Shown: positions 43,582 through 56,166 of the stretch, one piece after another
Position numbering within the stretch: position 1 is the first letter of the stretch
Layout of the letters: the number at the start of each line of letters is the position of its first letter
Source of the DNA: Harmonia axyridis
Lineage: Eukaryota; Arthropoda; Insecta; Coleoptera; Coccinellidae
Reading direction: 5' to 3'
Length of the DNA stretch: 64,000 nt
NCBI RefSeq assembly: GCF_914767665.1
Contig: NC_059501.1
Location: 82,124,798 to 82,188,797, forward strand
Notes under the pieces: generated by a model
Databases searched by the model: none
What the model was told of the DNA's origin: nothing
What the model saw: the letters and a program-made list of their open reading frames with translations, nothing else
Program-made: the position numbers and the translations under genes

Positions 43582-45094
43582 TATATACCTATCCTATCTG
43601 ATCTGTAATCACGGAAATATTTACTTACTAGGTTTTCCACTAAATGACCATTCTACGTCGAAATTTTCATCTGGATGGAGCCAGCAGCTTACGTATAAAC
43701 TGGAAAACAAAATTTCGAACGGCCATATTCACGGAACCCTCAATTGGATTTTGTCCAAGATCCTTCCGTTGAAAAGTTATCATATATGCGTACGTCCATG
43801 CAGACTGACATTCGAATTTGACGAAAAATAATCGTGTGAGACCATTCCAAGCTTAAAATTTGAAAATAACAGACATTGTGTGTAAATGAGACCAAGCGGT
43901 TCGGAGAAGTGCGCTCGAGAACATTCTTCTGCCAACCAAATCTTTATTCGAGAAATATTTTCATGGAATTGGTTGCTTTACCACATTTTTCCTCCACTTC
44001 GAGAATACTTTCTGTTATTTTTTTTTCCGTATGATTTAATTGATGTATTCTATCTAAAATTCAAATTAATTAGACGAAGAAAATAATTTCATTCAAAAAT
44101 TCTTCTTTCGAAATATTTGTCTTTGCCTTTTATCATCATAAGGTTTGAAGCTCCATACAATGTCCAAAATGATGGAGAACACTGGAAGATCAATAACATT
44201 TTCAATGGAAGAACACATCTGGTAACGCATCCTTTATATCAAAATTTACGATTTCAATCGAAATCTCGACCGAATCCAGATAGACGAATGAATTCAACAA
44301 CATAGGAACATAAAAAAAGAATCTTACATCCTTCCGCCAACATTTCTACAATTCAATTTATGTAAGGACACAAAAAACGTTCACAGTGAATCGACATCAT
44401 AAAGAACCTGCGAAAGCAGCATCACACATCAGAACGGCTGAGCACAAAGAACAGCGATACAAAATGAGTTCCGCAATTTCAGAGGTCTGAAGTCAAATAA
44501 AATGCAAAAGACATTAGCCTCACTCTGAATATCAGCCAGGCAGAAAGCTTATATTGCGTTTTCTACAGCCGGTGATGTCGCTCATCCAGAACAAAACAAT
44601 TCTACGCAAACAAAACAGTACTTTGGTTGTAGGAAACAATAACCTTTGGGGATTAACCTCTGTTGCAGATAATGTCTGTCGATTTTGCGAGAAATGCAAC
44701 CCCCCGAGGCATCCTCCCACATGCGAGATGAAAAGATATATTACTTTGCTTGTATCACAAAGGATAAATGCAATTTCGACATATCATAATGGAAAAATGT
44801 CACTACATTTATGTATGCCATACATCTAGAAATAATGTTTAGACGGGGAGTTCTCAACCAATATCATATATTGTCAATATCGCAACTCAGTGGTCCCTGC
44901 CTTATTCACCCTCTACTTCCATAACGGTGCGTGGTGATTCTGCCGTAGGTCATTTGGCTTTATATACCAAGCAGCGTACTTCTGCCTGGTTACACTGGTA
45001 ACTTACTCACTTTTGAAAGATGTTCAATTAAAACTAGTGATCACCCTTTTTGGATTTTAGATGTACACACATATTGGTATGTCCACTCAGGACC
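43582..45094. other. Non-coding, no recognised feature
   Basis: AT-rich sequence. The 91-codon plus frame at 44554-44829 overlaps a minus-strand frame and has no domain. Nothing else supported. Confidence 0.4.
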
Positions 45095-45099
45095 AGCCC

Positions 45100-45290
45100 A
45101 GCATTAGGCCTAAAAGAGTGAGGTGATCATTTCAGGCGCTCATATTTTGAGAGGCGGCAATTCGGTCCAACTTTCTGACTGCCTTTCCATATTTTACCCT
45201 TGATTCTTGAAAACAGCATAGGGTTGTTCCGCTCCGCTACGTTTGTCAACATTCCTTGTAATAAAAATTTCCAACAGCCTAACTGAGTCA
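45100..45290 (+). repeat. ~190-bp dispersed repeat, copy 1
   Basis: Colinear with 60350-60545. Shared phrases are TTTCAGGCGC, GGCGGCAATT, GCC.TT.CATATTT, CTTGATTCTT.AAAA, GGTTGTTCCGCT..GCT.CGTT, ATCAACATTCC.TG.AAT.AA and TCTCCAA. No open frame. It resembles the 3' part of a non-autonomous element, but no ends were defined. Confidence 0.6.
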
Positions 45291-48200
45291 CCTGTAGATA
45301 AATAATAAATACCTAATACATGGCAGCTCATGCAACATAAACAGAACTCCCGATAACCCTCATTGAAAGAGGGATTAAATCATTATGTTTTTCAAAAATA
45401 CGAAAAACAACACTACCTTCGCTTTCGAATTATTTGAAAGCTGATGTTTACACATTCAACATACAAAAAATTCCTAAGATTGTGCATTCGAAACTAGTTA
45501 CGGTTAAATTCCAAATGTTTTCAACGGAACACATGTTTTTAATCTCAATTAGTTTTCGAAGCAATACTGAAACTTTGCATGCCCTACCACCCTTTATATC
45601 TTGTGGTGTAATCATTCTTTGATCGTACCGTACGAAGTGTCATGTGGATGAGAAAATCAGATATAGTACTTACTCATTATTCGTCAGCGTCGTCTTATGT
45701 ATTGTATTTGTTCCGTTTTGCTGGTTTATAATATCCAAAAAACTTGGAAACAGTGTGTGTACTATATATGCAAACATTTCATTTTTCGTCATTCGCTAGA
45801 ATTTAATTTTCTTTATGCAAAATTCTTCATCGAAGAAGAAAGTTCTATCATCATCTATGTATCTATCATCAGAGCAAGTGCTGTTATGAGGAAGGTCATG
45901 TTGTTACTGATGCTTTTTCAGCAGGGGCGCCAAAAAAAATTTTGCTTCAGGAGCCAAAATTACTTGCTCCATTTCTGTTATGATGTTATGCATTATCCCA
46001 AATAGAGGCTATTCTATTCTATTCTATTCTGTGTCCACTCACTCTGGAAATAGTTTGAGATAAAACTGCTTACTTCCGAAAAGTCGAGCCCTCTTGGATT
46101 TCTGCATGTTTGCTATCATCAAATTCTGCTGTAATTGCCATGAAACAACATTTAGGAATTGTTAAATTGTTTCATCGAAATCAGAGCTCATCAATTTTCA
46201 TCGCATTGTAGACAAATTTTGAAATGATAGCAAGAACATTTCCGAAACATTGGGAAATGATTGAATTGCAGAATATACTGACCACAAGAAAGAAAGAAAG
46301 AAAAGTTTATTCAGAAGTAGGTAACAACAATAACAAACTCTTATTAATTTTAAAATAAAATGACATATATCAAAAACTGACCACAGTGTTGCCATTAAAA
46401 CCATTTTTATTTCTTTCTCATTAATGGGCACATTGTACTCTCACAAATCCGACATTTGTTTCGTTGGCACAATTGATAAACGCATGTCATCATCACAAAT
46501 TTAAATTCAAGGGACTCCCATAATTAAATTTGCATTTTCATGCCATTATAATCATCACCTCCTTTCAAATGCAGAATAGCCTTTATGGGCCAATTGTAAC
46601 GCCAACCTGTTTTATGATCGACAGCCAACATAGTAATGTCAATCTATATTCTGCAACCTAACATATATTATTACAGACCCATTACCTCTGAAGGATTACC
46701 CATCCTGACGTGTATACCTACTGATAATATTGCAGGACCTTCAATGTTGGCGATAAATTCTCAGGTTTCTAAGACTGTTTCAATCGACAAAGTATTGAGT
46801 AAAATTGTAACAATTTCCGGAAAACATCATATCTCCTCGATAGTATCCTCATTTCAATTCTAATTTTTTTGTTCTTGTGTTTACGGTAGCACAAACGAAA
46901 ATAATTGATATTGACCTAAAAAAGTCCAACTCGAATGCTTAAAATTATTTTCTGTTCAAGATTGCAATTGAACAAACATTGTGCTGAACTGAAATAAACG
47001 CGCAAAAATACACTGTTTAAATATCAACGTATTTAAATATTTATTTAATAGGTGGGTAGGTGCCTTATTCTGGTTATTATAACGCCATATCAGTTGACAT
47101 TTAAATTTTTAACTGGCTGCAGGACTAATACCATCGATGGCCAATTGGCCTTTGGTCAATCAATTGCGTTTGTTGTTAAATTTTTAATTGGAAACTGCAT
47201 TCGCTAGATTTTTATTCAGTGAATACTGTTTTGTGTGAGAACCGTATTACCCAGATATTGCTCCATGTGTTTTATTTTTTCGATTCGAATCACCAATTCA
47301 CGAACATGAGTGCAATTTAATTAAAACCATAAAAGGAACGCGCTAAAAAACTTGCAACGAATAGGAAACACAACAAAACGCGGCAATTTCTTATCTTGCA
47401 AGGCCAATGTCATGGAATACATTTCAGCTTTCATTTCCCTACAGATACACCAACATACCAAATAAATATACCGAAATTTATAACGCGCTATTTTTTGAAA
47501 TATACTTCTTCGTTTCTCTTTGAACATTGCGGCATGTCAAACAAGTTATTTGCAAGTTTCACGAACTTCCTTTGAGGGTATTTATGAATGATAACTCGTC
47601 TCATTTTGAGCTATAGCCATAAGGCAGCTGCAATTCGCATTTATTTGATCTAGCATCATCAACTTCTTGAAAAACTCTAATGGAACATTCGAATGTATCT
47701 CCGTGAGAACTCCGCTCTATTACTTTAACAAAAATTGGGAAGATCAAGTGCTCTTCTCCTTCCTTTGATTATTAATTATTTATGTAAATATAGCCATATT
47801 GTTAATGCACTTATTATTCTGTAGCTTAGGAGAGGAATCCCTCCTCTGAATCGGCTTTTCATCTCATACTGCCCAAATCTTAGTTATGTTAGTCTTGGAG
47901 TATTAAGGTATTATCGCTGTGATTATGACGACAATGAGAAACTTCTCCACTTAAATTCGAGGTCTTTACAATTTGAAATCTTCTTCAGAACAGAAAAATC
48001 TTTTCGTTTCTGGAGATATTATTTGTGATAAGATTAATTTGTTCGATGATATAATATAGGTATAATCTTGGCTCATCTTTCAAACATCTCATATCCGAAA
48101 GCTCATTTCTTCTGTTACTTTCAATGTGGCTTCATAGAGTAGTCTTCTAGCAGATTGATATAGAAGTTATCCTCGAATTTATCACAGTAATAGTTTGAAA

Positions 48201-49230
48201 CATGAAGTCTTTGAATCTAGAAGTTTCAGAATTTCATAGCTGAAATTCGATACACATGATAATATTTGATATAAAATTAAGTTGAATATAACATTAGTTC
48301 CATTATATACTTCTCTAGGTAAGTTAATAGCATTCAAAATTCAAATTTTCCAATATGGAAAAGAGAAAAACATTCAGAATGAATTCACCGAAAGGGAACT
48401 GACTGGAATATGGTTCCACATAAGAAACATTTATTGTTTAAGCTTCTAAATAATTGGTCAAACGATATGGAATAAACAAAACCAATCCAATCGATATCTA
48501 CAAACAGAGATATTGACTATGTTGTCTGGACTATTGCCATTTACCAACAAACATTAAAATGATATCTAATGTAACAACTGCGAGTAATTATTTGGATAGG
48601 ATTAATATACTGCTCAACAATTGAAGTGGATATCACCACGATATTTTAACATTCAGCGTCGATTTTTGAAATTATTATATTATATCCCTCAACATTGTTA
48701 TTTCACAGTAGAAGCAATAGAAAGAGTCAAAATTATGAGTTGATCGAAGGACAGATATTAATGAAAATTAAGAAATCCAAGCAAAATATTAAGGAATTGT
48801 TGCTATAATCATTTTCACTGAAAAGACAGAGTAACAAAACCTACACAAAACGTTTTACAATCTTATAGGCTCTAAGGTTTCTGAAGATCTCCGGATGGTC
48901 AGGATATGGCACAATGTTTTTAAAAGTGATATACTTATGATTTTTCAGAGTATTTTCTCAGATTGGCCATATCGAGTCCATGTTCATAATATACGACATC
49001 TTATTATACAAACAACCGCATTTTGCCTTCCACATGTGTTCATAACTGCAAAGTCCCAATTCTTCAAATTTCCCTTTTTAATATATTCAATGGACTAGTT
49101 TTCATTTTTTTGTTAAGGATTAATTCTAAAAATTTAAGTAAAATGAAACAGAAATGTGGAAGAATCTCTCTAGAAATTTCTAGAAATGAAAAAGTTATGG
49201 GACTTTGAAGTTGCACTTGGAAAAATAATT
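45291..49230. other. Non-coding, AT-rich, no recognised gene
   Basis: About 3.9 kb of AT-rich sequence without recognisable transposon, RNA gene or exon, apart from the short microsatellite at 46011-46030. Short frames are scattered on both strands and look like chance. Confidence 0.4.
46011..46030. repeat. (ATTCT)4 microsatellite
   Basis: Four perfect five-base units. Confidence 0.9.
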
Positions 49231-49236
49231 TCATAG

Positions 49237-49771
49237 TCTAGTGTGTGACGTCACGCCACTTACACGAGGCGACTGGTATTCGCAGAGTTTTTACGAATTC
49301 ATTGGTGTACAATCACTTGTGCCGTTCGTGTCGTGTTTTGTTCGTTACACGATGGCTGAAAAAAAAATCCTACAAATATTGTATTCTGCCTATGTGTGCA
49401 AGCACGACAATTAAAAACCCCAATAAATTGTTTTTTCATGTACCAAATGACATGAATCAGAGGACTTAATTGGACCTAAAACTACTTCATATGTGTGTGA
49501 AGATCATTTTGATGTAAGTACCTATCAGTACTAGCTGTCTATTTCTGATAATAAAAATACTAAGGTGTAAGTTGGTTTGAAATAAGTTATTCAGTAAAAA
49601 TAACTTTGTCCTTTCACGAAGCCTTTTTCCATTATGGTGACATAAAAACAAAACTCGAGTTAAAACTACAATGTACAACTACAAACGGCGCGAAAGCCTT
49701 GGCGCGGCTAAGTAAACGTAATTTATGGTGTAGTGATCACAGGCAAGTGGCGTGACGTCACAGACGAGTCG
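49237..49771 (+). mobile_element. TIR-bounded unit containing a THAP exon
   Basis: The left edge CTAGTGTGTGACGTCACGCC and right edge (reversed CTCGTCTGTGACGTCACGCC) share TGTGACGTCACGCCACTT, forming inverted repeats of about 25 bp around a 535-bp unit. THAP domains are the N-terminal DNA-binding domains of P-element-type transposases and of related multicopy insect proteins, so a P-like non-autonomous element is a reasonable reading. No target duplication was resolved. The alternative is two chance-symmetric CRE-containing promoters. Confidence 0.5.
49352..49513 (+). pseudogene. THAP-domain first exon, frameshifted
   Basis: From ATG at 49352 the protein reads MAEKK then, after one extra A in a nine-A run, SYKYCILPMCASTT, IKNPNKLFFHVPNDMNQR, and after a second frame change GPKTTSYVCEDHFD. 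This has the C2CH zinc-binding layout of a THAP domain: C-x4-C at the start, a conserved Pro in FHVP, and C-x2-H in VCEDHF. The open text stops exactly at GAT|GTAAGT (49514), a good splice donor, where many THAP genes have an intron. The two frameshifts make this a pseudogene copy, unless the homopolymer is a sequencing error. It would bind DNA through the zinc-coordinated domain. Confidence 0.65.
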
Positions 49772-52712
49772 GAGACCAAAGACGTTCCGCGCTAAAATAC
49801 GTAAATTTATATAATCTATTTCTCAGTCATTTATTGATGAATTTTCAAAATTTTTTCGCTGATTTATCTGTTTTGCTCTATATTTTAATTCTATCGTGTC
49901 AAATATAGTATTATCAACATCACTAAACTAGTCCATTGACGCAAAAGTATACTATTGATGGAAATAAAAAATTTTCATTTCTTGAAAATTGTATGTTGCG
50001 GTCATATGAACAGTTTCTTCACAACATCGCTTTGAGAGAAAGGGGTACACGTAGGTATGTTCGAAATATATATGCACTGGAATTATTTATGAAATCGATA
50101 TTTTCTGTGTAAAAATTTTAGTACCAGACAAATTCAAATAATGAGTAATGTGCATGTGCATTCTATCACTATAATCAATCAATTCAATGATTTTTGGTCA
50201 GTTTGATCTCTTACTTTTTTTGAGTAGTACCTTTTTTTTCTCGCTCATATGAATTTGAACTTCATTACATGGTATCATGTGTTATTCACCTAAGGATTTT
50301 TATCATTGAAAATGTATACAATGAAAGTGGAAATATTGAAGTGAAAATCGATTAATCGTATGATAATAGAGAATAAACATAGATGTGTCCTTTGTCCTTA
50401 GTTTCGGACCAATTATATCCAAACAATGGATCTTTGTTAACGTTCAGGTTCAAATAATGCTTCCCTTGTAAAGATAGATCTTGAAATGGAACAAAAACGA
50501 AATCTACCCACTCACGTTCTGGTCTCTCTGGTACCCTTTGGCTATAGAATTCTGAATCGATTCGTGGGGAAAAGGGGTTTTTACGAATACCTCTATCGTT
50601 ATCGTCGTAGAAAATCTTTTTTTCTCTTCATTTTGCACTTTTGTGAGCTGCAGGTATATCAGTTCCAGCTTCCGTCAGGATTCGCCGATATAATCCTTTA
50701 GATTATTTCCTGGAAATAGAGAAGTTTCGTTGTACACCACCCCCTGAATCAATGTCGTATCGGATATTGCTGAAATGTGGGAGGAGGACGTCCAATTCCC
50801 TCAATATTGAAAGGACCCCTTGAAGCAGTTCAGCATACAGGGGATAAAAAGCATGTCCTAGATCATACAAATTGAAATAAAAAGTGTCGTTTGTGATACC
50901 CTTTACCATTCAACAGGATCGGTTACGTTTGGGTACATAGATGTATCTTATTACTTTGAAAATAATACCAGTTGAGAGGAATTACCACCACGTGGCATTT
51001 TTCATTGATATTTCATTTCGAATTCGTATAACTCATACAAGTTACCACTTCATATTGATCAACATAATTTCTAATAATCACTTAACTTCCATGTATAATT
51101 TAGCAATTTCAAATTAACCGAATAGTGTGGTAAAATTAGTGCAGAAACTCACTGCAGATGTGTTGAATTCGCATGTTATCATATTGCTCAGAATCATGCA
51201 GTATTTCAAACCTATTTGTTGAGATTAAACGGTATAATTTACTAGAATTACGTTGGATCGATTATGAAACGACTACAATGTAAACCCTGTGCTTGGGCAT
51301 AATCTGATCTTGAAAAATTACCAGCTTGGAACAAAGTATTATTGGCGAGTTCCTGATTCCAATCTTTTTTCGGCTTATATTCCCTTAAGATTAGCACTCA
51401 CGACCGTAATATCCATATGGAATTTTAAATTAAGAAGTTGTCAAGTACAATAGAATCGGAATCTGCTTTACGCATTTCTGAACATTTCTTGTGTCATATC
51501 CAGCGTTAAATTTCTTGAAGGGTATTGTTTCTCCTTCGTGTATGTAAAAAAAAATCCCTCATGTAAATACAGTGTGTTTTGAGTGTTTTCCCGGAAAAAA
51601 CTGAATTTTGAAGAAATCTTGTATCGAATATTGTTGCATCATTACACCACTCTGAATATAGCCATTGATTCATTAATTAGAATAAAATTCAAATAAGAAG
51701 CTTCTAAGAAAGAACATTGTAAAAATATTTCTGAAGATATATTCTTTATATTTACTTCCAGATCTTGCTGAGACAATATGTATTGGCATTAAGGCATAGA
51801 CCACTACATCTTCATATCCTACATCTTCAGACTTTTCGAGAGGGTAAGTGGAAGTATCAAAATAATGAATATAAAAGTTATCCCTGAAAGAAATATATTG
51901 TGCAGAGAACTCATTTTTATAATTACTCAGAACCTGTTTCATTCCATAGTTGAATCTCATGTAAAAAACTGTTAATTGATGGTTATCATTTCAATCTACA
52001 AAACTGGACAACAGAATTGAATGTCATATGCAGTCGAATGAAATCCACATTTTCATTCCCACGTTTTTGAATTTGTAAAAAAAACATGTTCACGCTAACT
52101 GGTCATACTCGTACATTAATTGAATTTTATCATCCACTTCAAGTCTTTCTGTTCGTGTTTCTACGCAATATTTCTGTTTAAAATTATGGGACAGGGTGAT
52201 TCTTCACAAGAATAGCGGAAAAGGGTTATACTTCACCTTAAGTTTGTTATTTTTACAATGTGGAATATTCAAATATTTCCCCTCATAGTCTTATAGTATA
52301 CAAGTGTGGAAATTTTCACTGTAGTATTTGAATTATTTTCGAACTGAGCTAAAAAAATAATTATTTTTGTAGAGAATATAATAATATGAAAAATAAAGTT
52401 GAAAAAATTATTCCTACAGACTGAGGTAGTTGACTTCAAATTTTGACTAGACAAATTCACACTTAAGTATATTTCTTGTTATTTCACTAGTGTTGGTTAT
52501 CTAACCAATTCTCATTCATGAAATCATGACTGGACACCCCTTCGTAATTTTGAAAATATTGGATACAAAATGGTTTAATATATACTGGTTTTTCTTCGAT
52601 AAAACCACATCATTTTTTATTGAAATTTTGTAACCACAATAATTACTAAATGGACCATAGCTATCATAATTGACACTGTATTTGAATCAATTTGTACCAT
52701 TTCAGTCTTCAC
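49772..52712. other. Non-coding, no recognised feature
   Basis: About 2.9 kb of AT-rich sequence. No gene, transposon end or RNA gene could be supported. A few short frames near 50486-50909 have no domain. Confidence 0.4.
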
Positions 52713-52893
52713 ATGACAAGCGCTCAACGAGCGTTTTGACAACGTTTACAAGTACATGAATTTTCTTCGAAGCGTACACATGCCAACGCGCGCTTTTATG
52801 GAGCGCGCGTTGAGCGCTGTTCCAGCGCTTGATCGTAGTAAGTACGCGTTGGCTCGCACTTTGAGATCATAGGTTTCTAATGTAACCGTTCAG

Positions 52894-53106
52894 ATGAGCG
52901 CGCTTGCACGAGCTGATAGATGCCAGAGACGTATTTACGTATTTTCGTTCGATCCGTTCGGTCATAAATATTTCGAAATGGAATTATTCAGAGATGAAAT
53001 TGAGAATTGTCCTGTGATATGCGACATGACAAGTAGTGTATATTCACATAGAACTCAAGGAGTAGTATTCAGAGTATCCGTTGGAGGAATTATTGATTTT
53101 CTATAG
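52894..53106 (+). pseudogene. MADF-like domain fragment
   Basis: A 70-codon frame contains FEMELFRDEIENCPVICDMT followed by SSVYSHRT, matching the start of MADF (Myb/SANT-like) domains, with pattern LI..V...P.LWD..S..Y..R. The conserved Trp is Cys here (VICD instead of VLWD). PIF/Harbinger elements carry such a protein next to the transposase. The reading then leaves any recognisable homology and stops at the start of the 140-bp satellite. Upstream residues (MSALARADRCQRR) may be untranslated GC-rich TIR sequence. Confidence 0.5.
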
Positions 53107-53160
53107 ACATCGGGATATTTCAGCAACGTTTTTATTCAAATTATCATTTGTCTAATGGGA

Positions 53161-53578
53161 AAAATTCGTATCTCCGGAAATACTCGTCGGAGCATAACCA
53201 TATTTAGCATGTAGATTAGTATAAGCGATGGTATAAACTGTGGAATAATTATTGACTTCCTTTGGTATCCAGGGGTAGTTTTTTCAACCCTTAATCTTCG
53301 AAAATTCGTATCTCCGGAAGTACGCGTCGGAGCATAACCATATTTGGAATGTAGATTTCTTTTAGCGATGTGAATAAACTGTGAAAAAAATCATTGACTT
53401 CCCTAGGAATCCAGGGGTAGTTTTTTCAACCCTTAATCTTCGAAAATTCGTATCTCCGGAAGTAGGTACGCTTCGGAGCATAACCATATTTGGAATGTAG
53501 ATTTCTTTTAGCGATGAGAATAAACTGTGAAAAAAATCATTGACTTCCCTAGGAATCCAGGGGTTTTTTCCACCACCT
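53161..53578. repeat. 140-bp satellite, three tandem units
   Basis: Units start at 53161, 53301 and 53443 with AAAATTCGTATCTCCGGAA and contain GTCGGAGCATAACCATATTT, ATGTAGATT..T, AGCGATG, AAACTGTG, ATTGACTTCC and ATCCAGGGGT. Units 2 and 3 are nearly identical; unit 1 is more diverged and unit 3 lacks the end (TTTTTTCAACCCTTAATC). They lie within the TIR-bounded element. Confidence 0.9.
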
Positions 53579-54030
53579 TATAGGTTTTAATTCAGTAGTT
53601 GAACACTACGATACAAAGAAAGTCGACGAAGTTGCCAACGGATGCTGGAATTTCTCTGTCTTGAAAGATATGCTACTATGTAACTAGAAAAAATTACTCT
53701 AGTTCTATTTTCATAAAATGAATGTTTTGTTACTGAAATACATGTTTTCAATTGCTTTTCAAATAAGGCTCAGTAAAAAGCCAGTTCTTCAGTTTTAATT
53801 GATGAATAATAGAAACTATTCGATCTATAATTACCTATCAAAACTCAAAAAAGTTTAATTTTCATCTATATCTGATACTGAATCAAGAGTCAAACCAAAA
53901 TGTAGAATTCAAACTGAATACGGTTGCGGCAACGCGCGTTCAGCGCTTGGCAAGCGCGTACCATGTGAACGGTATCCAATTATCCAGAGCTCATTCAACG
54001 CGCGTTGAGCGCTTGTCATGTGAACGTGCT

Positions 54031-55075
54031 CTTATTCATACTTAGTGGACTGAATTCAATCGAGTAATTCAAAAATAATGCATTCTCTTTTATTCCAATA
54101 TCTATTCATAGATTTACCTACAGAACATCTTCTGCTGGAAATGTATTCTACCCTTTATCCCAGAACAAACCTCATCGTTCAAATTCAACAAAAGAATGAG
54201 CAGACTGTTCAAATATCCAACAAAGAGACCACATTTCTGTAACAATTCAAACGTTAATAACCAGGTCTTCAAGTTCAAGATTACTCGGCCTCCTGTATAC
54301 ATTCTAGTATTCTGTGTATTCAGTTCCTACTTGGTTGCCTTGACAAGACTTAATTCTGTTTGTATATTGGATTCATTCAGGTCATTGCGTTTTCGGTTGA
54401 TTTGAGAAATCTTCTGCCTCATGTAATTGGTTTGAGAATACCCTGAAATTGGGTTCTTCTTGTTTTTACGAATATTCCTGAGTTCCCTAATCCAGATCAA
54501 AAATTGTAAGTAACATCGAACGGAAGTATACGAACGTAATTATTGGTGAATTTAATGATGTTGTTTTGGGTATGCCAAGAACATATATAATTGGTATCAG
54601 GAACTTGAAGAAATCGAATTGGAATAAAAATTTGATGTAGAGGAATGTCAGCGTGAGTTCGAAATTCGTTTTTAGCTTGATGGTGTGTTGTTGAGTTGAT
54701 GGGATCAAAATGAAAATTTAAATTCAACACCTGAGGAAATATGGTAATTAATAGAAGTATCATTGACTTAGTTACTACCAATTAATCAAGAGTAAAAAAT
54801 AAATATTAATTAGTTGAGAAATAATTAAATCGAAATGTGAACTATAAGTGTTTGCATCATTAAATATCAATAATGATTGAGATGAAAAATCGTTCGAAAT
54901 TTACACATATTATTGTGATGAGATGAAAAATATAGAACCATAACAATCAGAAGATTAATTGCTTCAACTTGGATTTTTGACGGCTGCAGCAATATTATTA
55001 TTGAAACATGCTCAGGTTGAAATATTACAGTCGCATCTTTATTAGTTTTCACAAGAAAATAGTAATTTACGTAAC
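54031..55075. other. Non-coding, no recognised feature
   Basis: AT-rich sequence; overlapping minus-strand frames at 54497-54781 have no domain. Confidence 0.4.
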
Positions 55076-55079
55076 AAGT

Positions 55080-55315
55080 CCGGAAAATAGGGTTTTTTTG
55101 GACGAATAGACAGAATTCCAGGACGAGCGTAAGCGAGTCCTGGAAGTCTGTGAGTCCAAAAAAACATTTTCGGGCGTGTTGCGTACAATATTTTTTCGGC
55201 AACCATGTAAAATAACACTATCGCTATGCTGCTTTCCATATTTTATTGCGATTGCGATAAAAAAACATGCAAATTTTTGAAGTGAGCACTTCCCGGACGG
55301 TTGCCGAAAAAAAAG
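55080..55315. repeat. Hairpin-rich repeat
   Basis: TTTTTTTGGAC (55093-55103) pairs with GTCCAAAAAAA (55154-55164). Inside it, CCAGGAC pairs with GTCCTGG around the loop GAGCGTAAGCGA. A second pair is TTTTTTCGGCAACC (55191-55204) with GGTTGCCGAAAAAA (55299-55312). These nested inverted repeats resemble a small fold-back element, but the ends are not defined. Confidence 0.55.
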
Positions 55316-55325
55316 TTTTTTGGTA

Positions 55326-56164
55326 TGTCACAGGATTATAAAAGCTGACCTAACCAGATATTTCGAATTGAAGCGTATTGAGTTTAGCAAGACTCGAGTT
55401 CGAAAACGAAAGAATTATTAACTCATAAGAAATTTTGAAATATGCCCTATAGAAATTTTGGCTTGCTTTATTTCAACTAAGGTGATGTTTGTTTGTCGTA
55501 TGTGGGTATAAAACTTAAGACAAATACAAAGATCGCCTGGAATGAAAATATTGAGATGAAAGTATTCTAAAAATTCATTTAAAAAATAATAAAAATATCA
55601 ATAAAACTGAAATTACAATAAGAACAACTTTTTCAAAATGTCTTTATGGGAGTAAAAGACCAATTATCTGGTGTTTTATATTTTCCTATGACTCCATCAG
55701 AAATAAATACAGTCCGTGAACCAGGATTTTCAAAGAAAAAAATACATTCCTCGAAGTTTTGATAACTATTTGAACGAGAAGAAAAATGTATCTGAATCAA
55801 TCAATATTTCCTTGAGGAATATCACACTCAACTGAGCTGTCATAAAATCCCGTATTGAAAATTTTTACTGGTATTTTTTTAATTATGGACTATGTTGACT
55901 TTTTCGTTTCCTTCGCAGATAACAGACACACATAGATATAAAAAGTATGATCGAAATATTTATCGGATTGAAAAAAAGGAGTAGGTGCTCAATTCCCTGA
56001 AAATAATTTTTGTATCGAATTCTCGGCCAAAAATAAATCTTTGACTCATATTCAAGAGCTTTTTGCATCTCAGTCAAGCCAACATGTGGACGGTACCTTT
56101 ATCAAAATAAAAATTGTTGGAATAATTATTCAATAGAACACTTTCAATTTGAGTAGTTTATACA
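55326..56164. other. Non-coding, no recognised feature
   Basis: AT-rich sequence with no supported feature. Confidence 0.4.
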
Positions 56165-56166
56165 TA

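Larger units (their letters stand above)
52714..54030 (+). mobile_element. TIR-bounded element with MADF-like segment and satellite
   Basis: The left edge TTCACATGACAAGCGCTCAA and right edge (reversed, same 20 bases) form terminal inverted repeats. GC-rich subterminal repeats of GCGCTTG and GCGCGCGTTGAGCG type fill the first ~200 and last ~100 bases. The element encodes a short MADF-like stretch, as in PIF/Harbinger elements. It contains three tandem copies of a 140-bp repeat. TTA follows the right end, but I could not match it at the left, so the target duplication is unresolved. Size about 1.3 kb, non-autonomous. Confidence 0.6.
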
